From NCBI RefSeq assembly GCF_040111675.1, contig NZ_CP157794.1, forward strand, positions 3,989,501 to 4,053,500: 64,000 bases of DNA. Reading direction: 5' to 3'. Position 1 is the first letter of the stretch. The number at the start of each line of letters is the position of its first letter. The position numbers and the translations under genes were made by a program. Source of the stretch: Salinarimonas sp. Lineage in GTDB: Bacteria; Pseudomonadota; Alphaproteobacteria; Rhizobiales; Beijerinckiaceae. This document shows, piece after piece, positions 9,082 through 17,415 of this stretch. Below the pieces are notes generated by a model. It saw only the letters and a program-made list of their open reading frames with translations. It was not told the origin of the DNA and made no database searches.

Positions 9082-11103
9082 TCAGACGAGCCGGCGCGGA
9101 ATGCGCTCGTCCCAGATCTGCTCGTGCACGAGCGTCTCGCCCTCGTAGACCTTGACCTGCGCCTCGATGCGGAAATGCGTGAGGTCGGCGGTGAGCCGCG
9201 TCTCGGTGCGGCTGAGCATCGACCAGTCGCCGCGCGAGAGGCCGTACTCCCACTGCGTTCGGCCGACGACGGAGCCGAGATCGTCGGGGATCACGGAATA
9301 GGTCTCGTAGCCCTGCTTGCGCACCGTCAGGTCGTTGTCGTGGAGCGTGAAGACCCCGCCGCCGTCCGCGACGCGCACCGTGATCGCGCCGGTCGCGGCG
9401 TCCTCGCAGACGGTCCAGCCGATCTCGGGCTCCTGGTGCGTCGTCTTCGGCGGCGGAGGCGCGGCCTCGGGCGGCGCGAAGGGCGCGAGCGCCGCGTCCT
9501 CGGGCGCGGGGCTCCGCAGCGGCAGCTCGAGCGCGCTGTCCTCGGTGTGGAGCGTCAGGGTCACCGGCTCCGGTGCGGGCCAGATCATCGGGAAGTAGCT
9601 CGTCGACACGGCGAGCCGCACGCGGTGGCCCGCGGCGAAGCGCTGGGCGACGTGCTTCATCGGCACGACGACCCGATAGCGCGCGCCTGGAACGAGCGGC
9701 TGCGGATGCTCGTGCCCGTCGCGGTGCGTGAGGTTCAGGACGCCGAAGGAGACGCGCGTCGCCCGGCCGTCGCGGTCGACGTCGACGAGGCGCGCGGCGA
9801 CCTGCGCCACCGGCTTGTCCACGGAGAGCTCGAGGACGAGGTTGGCGTCGCCGGCGATCTCGAGCGGCTCCGCGAGGGGCGGCGTCTCGAAGCACAGGCT
9901 GCCGGCGTCGTCGCGGCGCTGGTCCGTCGGCGCGTCGCCCGGCGCGGCGTAGCCGCACCACTTGCCCGAGGCCGAGCCGACGTCGAGGGGCGAGCGATGG
10001 ACGAGCGCGCCGTGCGGGCGCTCGGCCTCGGGCCCGAGACTGCCGTCGGCGCCCATGTGGAACGGCGTGCGCGTCACGTTCGGCGAGGGCCAGGAGGGCT
10101 CGGCCACCCAGCGGCCGGGGCGCGCGTCGTAGGTCCCCTGCGGCGGCACGCTGTCCTGCATGAACAGGCGCAGCATCGGCTCGTCCATGATTCCGGTGTC
10201 GCGGCCCTTGAGCCAATGGTCCCACCAGCGCAGCTCCTCCTGCAGGAAGCCGATGGCCGGTCCCGGCGCGCCGAGATGCGGGTAGCGGTGGGCCCAGGGG
10301 CCGACGAGGCCCTTCTTCGGTCCGCGCAGGTTCTGCATCAGCCGGAAGACGCTGCGGCAATAGCCGTCGGCCCAGCCGGACACGGCGTAGACGGGGATGC
10401 GGATCGCGTCCCAGTCCTCGCAGACCGAGCCGTGCTTCCAGAACGCGTCCCGGGTCTGGTGCTCGAGCCAGTTCTTCAGCCACAGGCCCGAGCCGTCGAG
10501 CCGCTCGCGCCACATCTCACGCCAGCGGGACCCGACGTTCTCCGGATCCGGCGGCAGCGTGTTGCGGCCGAACATGATCGAGGCCCAGGAGAGCTGCTCG
10601 CCGAGCAGGCAGCCACCCATGTAGTGGATGTCGTCGGCGTAGCGGTCGTCGGTCGAGCAGAGCGTCACGATCGCCTTCAGGGCCGGCGGACGCAGCGCGG
10701 CGATCTGCAGGCCGTTGAAGCCGCCCCAGGAGATCCCGATCATGCCGACCTGCCCGTCGCACCAGTCCTGCGCGGCGATCCAGGCGATGGCGTCGCAGCC
10801 GTCCTGAAGCTCCTGCGGCAGGTACTCGTCGGCCATCAGCCCTTCCGAATCGCCGCTGCCGCGCAGGTCGAGCCGCACCACCGCGTAGCCGTGCCCCGCG
10901 AGATAGGGCTGCATCGAGGCGTCGCGCTCGGTGGTGAGATCGTTCTTGCGATAGGGCAGGTACTCGAGGATCGCGGGCACGGGGTTCGTGCGCGCGTCCG
11001 CCGGCATCCAGATGCGGGCCGCGAGGCGGCAGCCGTCCGGCATGGGGATCTCGATGTGGCGGATTTCCTCGACCTGGCGAGGGAAGGACGCGACGTGCTT
11101 CAT
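9082..11103 (-). CDS. CocE/NonD family hydrolase (X-Pro dipeptidyl-peptidase S15 fold)
   Basis: A predicted 673-residue serine hydrolase with an alpha/beta-hydrolase core (residues 20-330) and a C-terminal jelly-roll (about 345-590, X-Pro peptidase C-terminal domain type), plus an extra C-terminal part to 673. The nucleophile motif is GISWGG near residue 130, the Asp lies in SGWADGY, and the His in GPWAHRYPH. No signal peptide is seen, so it should be cytoplasmic. It sits directly upstream of a peptide-type ABC operon on the same strand, suggesting that the imported compound is an acylated or proline-containing peptide, or an ester, that this enzyme cleaves. The MKHVASF start is chosen because homologous sequence begins there. 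The exact substrate is unknown: CocE relatives include cocaine esterase, glutaryl acylases and dipeptidyl peptidases. Confidence 0.85.
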   Translation of the reverse strand: MKHVASFPRQVEEIRHIEIPMPDGCRLAARIWMPADARTNPVPAILEYLPYRKNDLTTERDASMQPYLAGHGYAVVRLDLRGSGDSEGLMADEYLPQELQDGCDAIAWIAAQDWCDGQVGMIGISWGGFNGLQIAALRPPALKAIVTLCSTDDRYADDIHYMGGCLLGEQLSWASIMFGRNTLPPDPENVGSRWREMWRERLDGSGLWLKNWLEHQTRDAFWKHGSVCEDWDAIRIPVYAVSGWADGYCRSVFRLMQNLRGPKKGLVGPWAHRYPHLGAPGPAIGFLQEELRWWDHWLKGRDTGIMDEPMLRLFMQDSVPPQGTYDARPGRWVAEPSWPSPNVTRTPFHMGADGSLGPEAERPHGALVHRSPLDVGSASGKWCGYAAPGDAPTDQRRDDAGSLCFETPPLAEPLEIAGDANLVLELSVDKPVAQVAARLVDVDRDGRATRVSFGVLNLTHRDGHEHPQPLVPGARYRVVVPMKHVAQRFAAGHRVRLAVSTSYFPMIWPAPEPVTLTLHTEDSALELPLRSPAPEDAALAPFAPPEAAPPPPKTTHQEPEIGWTVCEDAATGAITVRVADGGGVFTLHDNDLTVRKQGYETYSVIPDDLGSVVGRTQWEYGLSRGDWSMLSRTETRLTADLTHFRIEAQVKVYEGETLVHEQIWDERIPRRLV

Positions 11104-11203
11104 GAAGTCTCGGCGGCGTGGGGCGGCGGGCGCCCGCGGTTGACGATGTGCGCCGAGCCTCGGGAGGCGGGCCGGACTTGGCAATTTCGCAGGCCTTCGC
11201 GAC

Positions 11204-11230
11204 TTGACACGACTTCGGCTTCGGTATGCT
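11204..11230 (+). promoter_or_regulatory. Candidate promoter of the XRE regulator gene (leaderless)
   Basis: TTGACA at 11204-11209 and TATGCT at 11225-11230, separated by 15 bases. A start point about seven bases further on would coincide with the ATG at 11239, which has no Shine-Dalgarno sequence. Both boxes are visible; leaderless translation is inferred. The spacing is shorter than the ideal 17. Confidence 0.45.
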
Positions 11231-11238
11231 CTCCGGCG

Positions 11239-12051
11239 ATGGATGATCCCTTCCGCGCCAACCTCGCGCTCCTGTGCAGCTACCACCCCTCCATCGCGGA
11301 CGTGTGCCGGAAGCTCGATTTCAACCGACAACAGTTCAACAAGTATCTGGGCGGCCAGTCTCGGCCCTCGCGCAGCAACCTGCGCCGGATCTGTGACTTC
11401 TTCGGGGTCACGGAAGCGGAAATGCTGCTGGAGACGGTGCAGTTCGAGCAGCTCGTCGCCGTGCGGCGGCGTCCGCTCACGGACGAGACCATGACGGAGC
11501 CGTTGCGGCGTGTCGAGAAGCTCTACCGGGCGAGCCAGAACCTGGACAAGTACGTCGGATCGTACTTCCGGTATTTCTACTCGTTCGGCAATGCGGGCAA
11601 GATCATCCGCTCCTTCGCCACGATCGCCAAGCACGACGGACGGTATTACTGGAAGAACGTCGAGATCCTGCGCGACCTGGAGACGGGCCGAAACGTCGGC
11701 GTGAACAAGTACGAGGGCGCGGTCTTCTTCCTCTCCGACCGGATCTACGTCGTCGAGCACGAGTCCCTGCAGCAGAGCTCCATCACCCAGGTGACGCTCT
11801 ATCCGAGCTACCGGACCCGGGTCGAACGCCTGCTCGGCGTCCAGACCGGCGGGCCGACGCGGCGCGGCCGGCGCCCCGGCGCCTCCAAGGTGCTGCTCGA
11901 ATATCTCGGCCGCGACGTCGACCCCCGCAAGGCGCTGGCGAAATGCGGCCTGCTCGACCCCGCCGATCCGAGCCTCGGCGCGGACATCGCCGGGCAGATC
12001 GCCAACACGATCACGCCGCCGAGCTTCGTGCTGGAGGTCGAGGAGCCGTAG
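11239..12051 (+). CDS. XRE-like helix-turn-helix transcriptional regulator
   Basis: A 270-residue protein. Residues about 1-60 form a Cro/CI-like helix-turn-helix (VCRKLDFNRQQFNKYLGGQSRPSRSNLRRICDFFGV), followed by a longer C-terminal region of unknown fold with YFRYFYSFGN and a beta-rich part (RYYWKNVEILRD, GAVFFLSDRIYVV) that probably senses a ligand. It is divergent from the CocE hydrolase and peptide transporter genes, whose regulation it may govern. The ATG at 11239 has no ribosome-binding site but fits a leaderless message from the promoter just upstream. The effector is not identifiable. Confidence 0.8.
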   Translation: MDDPFRANLALLCSYHPSIADVCRKLDFNRQQFNKYLGGQSRPSRSNLRRICDFFGVTEAEMLLETVQFEQLVAVRRRPLTDETMTEPLRRVEKLYRASQNLDKYVGSYFRYFYSFGNAGKIIRSFATIAKHDGRYYWKNVEILRDLETGRNVGVNKYEGAVFFLSDRIYVVEHESLQQSSITQVTLYPSYRTRVERLLGVQTGGPTRRGRRPGASKVLLEYLGRDVDPRKALAKCGLLDPADPSLGADIAGQIANTITPPSFVLEVEEP

Positions 12052-12053
12052 AG

Positions 12054-12080
12054 GCGTCGCGGGCGCTCAGAGCCCGACGC
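12054..12080. terminator. Hairpin between convergent genes
   Basis: GCGTC-gc-GGGC ... GCCC-GACGC with a seven-base loop lies in the 38-base gap between the convergent XRE regulator and dodecin genes. There is no U-rich tail on either strand, so it is at best a weak or Rho-assisted terminator. Confidence 0.35.
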
Positions 12081-12089
12081 TCGTCGAGA

Positions 12090-12293
12090 TCAGTCTTCGA
12101 GGATGAAGGTCACCGCGAGGTTCACCTTGTAGGCGGATACCCTTCCGTTCTCCACCATCACGTTCTGATCCTTGACCCAGGCGCCCGTGATGTTGCGCAG
12201 GCTCTTCGATGCGCGCTCGATGCCCTGCTTGACTGCATCGTCGAAGCTGGTGGGCGATGTGGCGGAGATCTCCGTGACCTTGGCGACGCTCAT
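12090..12293 (-). CDS. Dodecin family flavin-binding protein
   Basis: A 67-residue protein matching dodecin, which forms hollow dodecamers that store riboflavin or FMN. It has the typical start MSVAKVTEISATSPTSF, the helix DDAVKQGIERASKSLRNI, the flavin-stacking Trp in GAWVKDQ, and the ending YKVNLAVTFILED. It is a stand-alone gene, convergent with the XRE regulator, and is of normal length. Its role is presumably flavin buffering or photoprotection. Confidence 0.92.
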   Translation of the reverse strand: MSVAKVTEISATSPTSFDDAVKQGIERASKSLRNITGAWVKDQNVMVENGRVSAYKVNLAVTFILED

Positions 12294-12370
12294 GCTGCTC
12301 TCCCGTTCCGTGCGCAGAACCGATTGGAGAGCAACAGGGCGCAGGCTCGATGGTTCCGGGCGCGCTCGTC

Positions 12371-13183
12371 TCACGATCCCGACGGCCCCGCTGGAACGAG
12401 CCCGAGCGCCGCGTCCGAGGCCGGCGGAGCGTACTTCTCGCGTGGCGGCCAGGGGCGCTCGCGCCAGTGCGGCTCGAAGGCGAAGCTCGAGCGCGTGCGG
12501 CCGGGGAGCAGCGCGCCGTTGCCGGCGCCGAGCGCGTAGTCGTAGTAGAGCTTCACGATTTCCTCGCGCGAGACCTGCTGCGCCGCCTCGTGCGCCAGGC
12601 AGGCGTCGCGCCAGCGGCGCACCCGCTGGAGCGTCTCCGGGATGTCGTAGCCCTCGTAATGGTCGAGGAACCAGAAACGGGCGAAGAGCGGCGCGAAGAC
12701 CGCCTCGGCCAGGCCGAAATCCTCGAACAGGAAGGTGCGATCGGGCGCCTGCCAATTCAGGAAGTCGTCGAGCTTGGCGTATTGCGCGTCCATGCCCGAC
12801 GCGAAGGCGTCGCGCCGGGCGAGATCCTGGTTCATGACGAAGCCGTAGCCGGCCGTCGTCAGCCCGCCCTCCAGCGCGATCAGCATCGCTTCCACGGCGC
12901 GGTCGTAGGGGTCCGTCCGGGCGATGCGCGGCTCCGGAAAGCGATCCTCGATGTAACGCAGGATGACGAGGCTCTCCTTGACGATGCGCCCGTCCTCGGT
13001 CTCGAGAACCGGCAGGGCCGTCGTGCCCCGCGTCTTCTCGAGCAGAGCGGGATCGCGCGGCTTCGTGATGTCCACGACGCGGAAGTCGACGGCGTGCGCG
13101 AGCCCCTTGAGCGCGAGCAGGATCTCCACCCGCTGGGAGAAGGGGCAGACGGGGATGTGGTGGATGGTCGGCTTGTCGCGCAT
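12371..13183 (-). CDS. Glutathione S-transferase family protein
   Basis: A 270-residue cytoplasmic protein with an N-terminal thioredoxin-like domain (residues 3-85: IHHIPVCPFSQRVEILLALKG, TTALPVLETEDGRIVKES) and an alpha-helical C-terminal domain. The CPFSQR motif resembles omega/lambda-type GSTs, which use a Cys and act as thioltransferases or dehalogenases. The cis-Pro (ALPVLE) and ES glutathione-contact pair are present. It is longer than the usual 200-230 because of a C-terminal extension rich in Pro and Arg. The substrate is unknown. Confidence 0.85.
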   Translation of the reverse strand: MRDKPTIHHIPVCPFSQRVEILLALKGLAHAVDFRVVDITKPRDPALLEKTRGTTALPVLETEDGRIVKESLVILRYIEDRFPEPRIARTDPYDRAVEAMLIALEGGLTTAGYGFVMNQDLARRDAFASGMDAQYAKLDDFLNWQAPDRTFLFEDFGLAEAVFAPLFARFWFLDHYEGYDIPETLQRVRRWRDACLAHEAAQQVSREEIVKLYYDYALGAGNGALLPGRTRSSFAFEPHWRERPWPPREKYAPPASDAALGLVPAGPSGS

Positions 13184-13279
13184 GGCCTCGCTCTCGTCTC
13201 CGCCCCCGAGGAGCGGCGTCGATGCAGGGCAGCACGCGAGCCGGCAGCACGCAAGGCCACGATCACCCGTCGGGCGCCG

Positions 13280-14386
13280 TCAAGCCGCCTCCACGCGCGT
13301 CTCGCGCAGCGCGTCCCGATCCGGCTCGACGCCCCATCCGGGCGCCGACGGCAGCGTCGTCCGCCCGTCCTGCGGGACGGGCACGTGCGTGAAGAGCGTG
13401 TGCTCGACCTGGTCGGCCCCGAGATGGACCTCCGCGAAGGTTCCGTTGGCGAAGGCCGCGACGTGATGCAGGCTGAAGATCCCGCCGCCGCCCGCATCCG
13501 AGAGCGGACGATTGTAGACGTGGGCGAGCGCGGCGACCCGGCGCGTCTCGGTCATGCCGCCGTTGAACATGCTGTTCGGCATGAACACGTCGAGGGCGTC
13601 GTGCTCGATCCATTCGCGAAAGCGCGAGGAGTGCCCGTCCATCTGGCCCGCGGAGAGCGGGATCGCCGTCTTGCGGCGCAGCATGGCGAGGTCGCGGGCG
13701 TCGTTGTCGTGGAGCGGGTCCTCGAACCAGGCGATCCCGGCATCCTCCAGGGCGCGGGCCAGGAGGAGGGCCGCGTCGAGGCCGATGCCTTCGTTGGCGT
13801 CGATGGCGAGCATGACCGCGTCCCCGACCGCCTCGCGCACCCGGCGCACCCGGTCGATGTCCGCGGTCAGGCCGTGGCTCGTGCCGACGAGCAGCTTGAG
13901 CCTCGCATGGCCCTGCCCGACGAGCATCCGGGCCGTCTCGACGAGCTCGTCGCGATCGTAGCCGGGAAAGCCGAAGGTGACGTAGACGTCGGCGGCGTCG
14001 GAGTGCCCCCCGAGAAGCTGCGCGACGGTGCGCCCTGCCGCCTTCCCGGCCAGATCCCAGCAGGCGAGATCGATGCAGGACCTGGCCGCGAGATTGATGC
14101 CGCTCATGCGCCCGCGCTCGGAGGCGAGCGCCGCGAGACGCGCGTCGACGGCCTCGACGTCACGCGGGTCGAGCCCGACCACCGCGGGACCGAGGTGATG
14201 GTTCACGACGGCCGCCGTGCCGTGCGCGAGGAAGCGGCCGGTCATCCCGATACCGGCGAGGCCGTCGTCGGTCTCGATCTCGCAGACGACCCGCACCGCG
14301 TCCGGGATCGGCTTGCCCGAGACCGGCAGCGTGCCGCGCACGCGATGCACGCTGGCGACGACCTTGGCGATCTTCATCGGCTCCAT
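13280..14386 (-). CDS. Mandelate racemase/muconate lactonizing enzyme family protein
   Basis: A 368-residue enolase-superfamily enzyme: capping domain (residues 1-125) and a beta/alpha barrel (130-360). Metal ligands can be read as Asp in LAIDANEG, Glu in WFEDPL and a position near SAGQMDG; a Lys lies in ARLKLLVG at the end of the second strand. Such enzymes abstract the alpha-proton of a carboxylate, as in sugar-acid dehydratases, epimerases and racemases. Two in-frame ATGs exist, at 14386 and 14377. The second (MKIAKVV) has GGGAG at better spacing and may be the true start. No pathway genes adjoin it, so the reaction is not assignable. Confidence 0.85.
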   Translation of the reverse strand: MEPMKIAKVVASVHRVRGTLPVSGKPIPDAVRVVCEIETDDGLAGIGMTGRFLAHGTAAVVNHHLGPAVVGLDPRDVEAVDARLAALASERGRMSGINLAARSCIDLACWDLAGKAAGRTVAQLLGGHSDAADVYVTFGFPGYDRDELVETARMLVGQGHARLKLLVGTSHGLTADIDRVRRVREAVGDAVMLAIDANEGIGLDAALLLARALEDAGIAWFEDPLHDNDARDLAMLRRKTAIPLSAGQMDGHSSRFREWIEHDALDVFMPNSMFNGGMTETRRVAALAHVYNRPLSDAGGGGIFSLHHVAAFANGTFAEVHLGADQVEHTLFTHVPVPQDGRTTLPSAPGWGVEPDRDALRETRVEAA

Positions 14387-14560
14387 CTCCCTGCCCGGGC
14401 GAGCACCGCCCTTCGGGGCGCAGCATGCGCACGCGGCGCCCGGCTGCCAAGCCGTGAGGTCCGCTCTCCCGCACGGCCCGCGCGCCGCCCTCTTTCCCGG
14501 CAGCCGTGCCGCCCTAGCTCTGCAGGAGACCGATCATCCATCGCCACCACGAGGCACGCC

Positions 14561-14713
14561 ATGCAGAGCGCCCTCATCGTTTTGGGCGAGTTTCTTCTCC
14601 TCGTCGCCGTGATCGGCTTCGCGGTCCGCGAAGTCTGGACGCTCAGGCGCGAGAAGCGCCAGGCGGAGCGAGAGGGCGCGCGTCCGGCCGCCCGCGAGGA
14701 TGCCGGCGAGTAG
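14561..14713 (+). CDS. Small single-pass membrane protein
   Basis: A 50-residue product, MQSALIVLGEFLLLVAVIGF then AVREVWTLRREKRQAER..., with one hydrophobic helix (residues 4-24) and a strongly charged cytoplasmic tail. The pattern resembles short membrane proteins of unknown function common in alphaproteobacteria. A weak GAGG lies upstream. Function unknown. Confidence 0.6.
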   Translation: MQSALIVLGEFLLLVAVIGFAVREVWTLRREKRQAEREGARPAAREDAGE

Positions 14714-14800
14714 GCCCGACCATCAGCCGTGAATGCCGGCTTCGAGGTTCCGGGCGGACCAGCCCCGGCGCATCTTCACGTGCGTTCGCACGAGATGCCC

Positions 14801-14962
14801 TCACTTGTTCAGGAGCATGATCAGCGCGAAGCCGACCTCGTGGCCCGAGCCCTCCGGCTGGGTCGGCGCGCTCGACGCCATCACGCCGATGCCGCCGACG
14901 AGGCCGATCATCGTCGTGACGTAGAGGGTGGCGGCTGCGAGGGCGAGCGGGCGCTTGAACAT
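14801..14962 (-). CDS. Small hydrophobic protein with signal-like N-terminus
   Basis: A 53-residue product starting MFKRPLALAAATLYVTTM and ending GFALIMLLNK, too short for most gene callers. GGAGG stands about seven bases before the ATG, a strong ribosome-binding site that supports it as real. It has two hydrophobic stretches (residues 4-32 and 43-52) separated by SSAPTQPEGSGHE. I recognise no family. Confidence 0.6.
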   Translation of the reverse strand: MFKRPLALAAATLYVTTMIGLVGGIGVMASSAPTQPEGSGHEVGFALIMLLNK

Positions 14963-15063
14963 GACGAGACCTCCGTGCGTGAGGTCTCGTGTAGCGAGCC
15001 GTGCCGGAACCGAGCCTGAGCGGCCCGTTCAGCTTCGCTTCATGTGGCGGCGGCCGGTCGCGC

Positions 15064-16476
15064 TCAGGCGACGAGCCCCGCGAGATGCAGGACGACGCCC
15101 GCCCCCGCCGCCCCGGCCAGCACGACGAGCATGCCCGCCTCGAAGCGGAACACGGCGAGGAGCGCCGCCGCCGAAAGCAGCGTCGCCCACGGGTCGACGC
15201 TCCCGAGGACCGGCGCCGCGAAATCGAGCCCGGCGGTGAGGACCGGCACGGTCTCGCGGAAGAGGACGTGGATCGAGAACCAGAGCGCGAGGTTCAGGAT
15301 CACGCCCACCACCGCCGCCGTGATCGCCGAGAGCGTGCCGGCGAGCGGCCTGTTCTCGCGCAGGCGTTCGATCCAGGGCGCGCCGAGGAAGATCCACAGG
15401 AAGCAGGGCGCGAAGGTGACCCAGGTCGCGAGCAGCCCACCGAGCGCGCCGGCCAGCACCGGGTCGAGCCCTCCCGGATCGCGGAAGGCGGCGAGGAAGC
15501 CGACATATTGCAGGACCATGATCAGCGGCCCCGGCGTCGTCTCCGCCATGCCGAGACCATCGAGCATCTCGCCGGGCGCGAGCCAGCCATAGGCCTCCAC
15601 CGCCTGCTGCGCGACATAGGCGAGGACGGCGTAGGCGCCGCCGAAGGTCACCATCGCCATCTGCGAGAAGAACAGCGCGATCTGCGTGTAGGTGTCCGTC
15701 GGCCCGAGCGCGAGGAAGAGCGCGGCCACGGGAACGAGCCAGATCGTGAGGCACACGCCCGCGACTCGCAGCGTCGCGCGCGCGGTCGGCCTCGCGTGCG
15801 GCGGCAGGCGATCGCCGACGAGGTAGTCGCCGCGCGGATCGTCGGCGGCCTGTGCGTTCTTCGGCGGCGGCAGGAAGGCGGGCGCGCCCGCGCGCGCGGC
15901 CAGGAAGCCGATCAGGCCCGCGCCGATGACGATGACCGGGAAAGGCACCGAGAAGAAGAAGATGCCGACGAAGGCCGCCGCTGCGAGCGCCCACATCGCG
16001 CCGTTGCGCAGGGCCTTGCCCGAGAGCCTCGCCAGCGCCTGGAGAACGATGGCGAGAACCGCCGCCTTCAGCCCGAAGAACAGGGCCGCGACGAAGCCGA
16101 CGTTCCCGTAGAGCGCGTAGACGATGGACAGCGCCAGGATCGAGACGGCGCCCGGCAGGATGAACAAGAGCCCCGCCATCACGCCGCCGAGCGTCCGGTG
16201 GGTGAGCCAGCCGAGATAGGTGGCGAGCTGCTGCGCCTCCGGGCCGGGCAGCAGCATGCAATAGTTCAAGGCGTGCAGGAACCGGCTCTCCGAGACCCAG
16301 CGCTTCTCCTCGACGACGATGCGGTGCATCACCGCGATCTGCCCCGCCGGCCCGCCGAAGGAGAGCGCGGCGACCCGCGCCCAGACCCGGAAGGCCTCGC
16401 CGAGGCTCGGATGCGCCGGCGCGCCGGCGGGCGCATCGGTGGGCGGCGCGCCGCTCTCGGCCGTCGGCTTCGTCAT
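15064..16476 (-). CDS. chrA: Chromate efflux transporter, two-domain ChrA
   Basis: A 470-residue membrane protein of the CHR family with two homologous halves: half one about residues 25-205 (SFGGPAGQIAVMH, LNYCMLLPGPEAQQLATY) and half two about 255-465 (VTFGGAYAVLAYVAQQ, AETTPGPLIMVLQYVGF). The FGGP/GPE and FGG/TPGPL motifs are the conserved elements of long-chain ChrA proteins, which extrude chromate by a proton-linked mechanism. It stands alone, with no ChrB regulator adjacent. Confidence 0.92.
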   Translation of the reverse strand: MTKPTAESGAPPTDAPAGAPAHPSLGEAFRVWARVAALSFGGPAGQIAVMHRIVVEEKRWVSESRFLHALNYCMLLPGPEAQQLATYLGWLTHRTLGGVMAGLLFILPGAVSILALSIVYALYGNVGFVAALFFGLKAAVLAIVLQALARLSGKALRNGAMWALAAAAFVGIFFFSVPFPVIVIGAGLIGFLAARAGAPAFLPPPKNAQAADDPRGDYLVGDRLPPHARPTARATLRVAGVCLTIWLVPVAALFLALGPTDTYTQIALFFSQMAMVTFGGAYAVLAYVAQQAVEAYGWLAPGEMLDGLGMAETTPGPLIMVLQYVGFLAAFRDPGGLDPVLAGALGGLLATWVTFAPCFLWIFLGAPWIERLRENRPLAGTLSAITAAVVGVILNLALWFSIHVLFRETVPVLTAGLDFAAPVLGSVDPWATLLSAAALLAVFRFEAGMLVVLAGAAGAGVVLHLAGLVA

Positions 16477-16510
16477 CGGGGTGTCTCCGGGTCGCGTTCG
16501 CGCAACGAAG

Positions 16511-16864
16511 CTAGCGCAGGCGCTGGCGCGCGTCAGGGGCGCGCTTGCGCTCGGACTTCGGCACCTTCGCCGCGATGCCGTAATGCCGCTCGCGCCGCTC
16601 CATCTCCTCCCAGACCTGGCGCGGCTCGATCCCGGCGCCGGCCCACAGGACCGTGAGATGATAGATCAGGTCGGCGCTCTCGGCGACGATCCGGCCGGTA
16701 TCGCCGCCCTGCGCGTCGAGCGCGGTCTCGACGGCTTCCTCGGCGAGCTTCTTGCCCATCTTGGGCAGGCCCGCGGCGAGAAGCCGGGCGGTCTTCGAGG
16801 TCGCCACGTCCTCGTTCCGGGCGGCGAGGACGGCGCGGTACAGACGGTCGATGGCGTCGCTCAT
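16511..16864 (-). CDS. hisE: Phosphoribosyl-ATP diphosphatase HisE
   Basis: A 117-residue enzyme for the second step of histidine synthesis, hydrolysing PR-ATP to PR-AMP. The MazG-like all-alpha fold shows KMGKKLAEEAVETALDA and ESADLIYHLTVLW, the metal-binding Glu/Asp set. Normal length, with a short basic extension. Elsewhere in alphaproteobacteria hisE often follows hisF; here it is detached and sits just downstream of rppH on the same strand. Confidence 0.93.
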   Translation of the reverse strand: MSDAIDRLYRAVLAARNEDVATSKTARLLAAGLPKMGKKLAEEAVETALDAQGGDTGRIVAESADLIYHLTVLWAGAGIEPRQVWEEMERRERHYGIAAKVPKSERKRAPDARQRLR

Positions 16865-16910
16865 CAGCCTCTGATGCGCGATTCGCGTGACGCGGCGATG
16901 ACGAGGGCGG

Positions 16911-17414
16911 TCACACCGCCGCGAAGCGGGCGAAATCGGCCACGACCCGCTCGTAGACGGGGCGCTTGAAGGGGATGATCAGCTCCGGCAGGCGCTCGAG
17001 CCGCTCCCAGCGCCAGGCCTCGAACTCGGGCGCGTGCCCGGCCGGGGAGGCGATGTCGATCTCGCTCTCCTCGCCCTCGAAGCGGAAGGCGAACCATTTC
17101 TGCGTCTGGCCGCGCCATTTGCCCTTCCAGGCCTGCGCGGCGACCGTGTCGGGCAGGTCGTAGGCGTACCAATCGGCCGCCTCGCCGAGGAGGCTGGCGC
17201 TCGAGACGTTGGTCTCCTCGAGCAGCTCGCGACGCGCCGCGAGGAGCGGATCCTCGCCCGGGTCGATGCCGCCCTGCGGCATCTGCCAGACATAGGGGCC
17301 CTCGACGTGCTCCGGGCCGGATTCGGGGATACGCTTGCCGACGAAGACGAGACCTTCGCGGTTGAACAAAGCGACGCCGACACAAGGGCGGTAGGGCGGC
17401 TTCTCGTCTGGCAT
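16911..17414 (-). CDS. rppH: RNA pyrophosphohydrolase (Nudix) RppH
   Basis: A 167-residue Nudix hydrolase that removes pyrophosphate from 5' ends of mRNA, or hydrolyses dinucleoside polyphosphates. The start motif [20 protein letters not shown] and the Nudix box [20 protein letters not shown] are complete. It follows the polysaccharide deacetylase gene after one base, with GGAGG inside the end of that gene, so the two are co-translated. This ctpA-yibQ-rppH order is characteristic of alphaproteobacteria. Confidence 0.93.
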   Translation of the reverse strand: MPDEKPPYRPCVGVALFNREGLVFVGKRIPESGPEHVEGPYVWQMPQGGIDPGEDPLLAARRELLEETNVSSASLLGEAADWYAYDLPDTVAAQAWKGKWRGQTQKWFAFRFEGEESEIDIASPAGHAPEFEAWRWERLERLPELIIPFKRPVYERVVADFARFAAV

Positions 17415-17415
17415 C

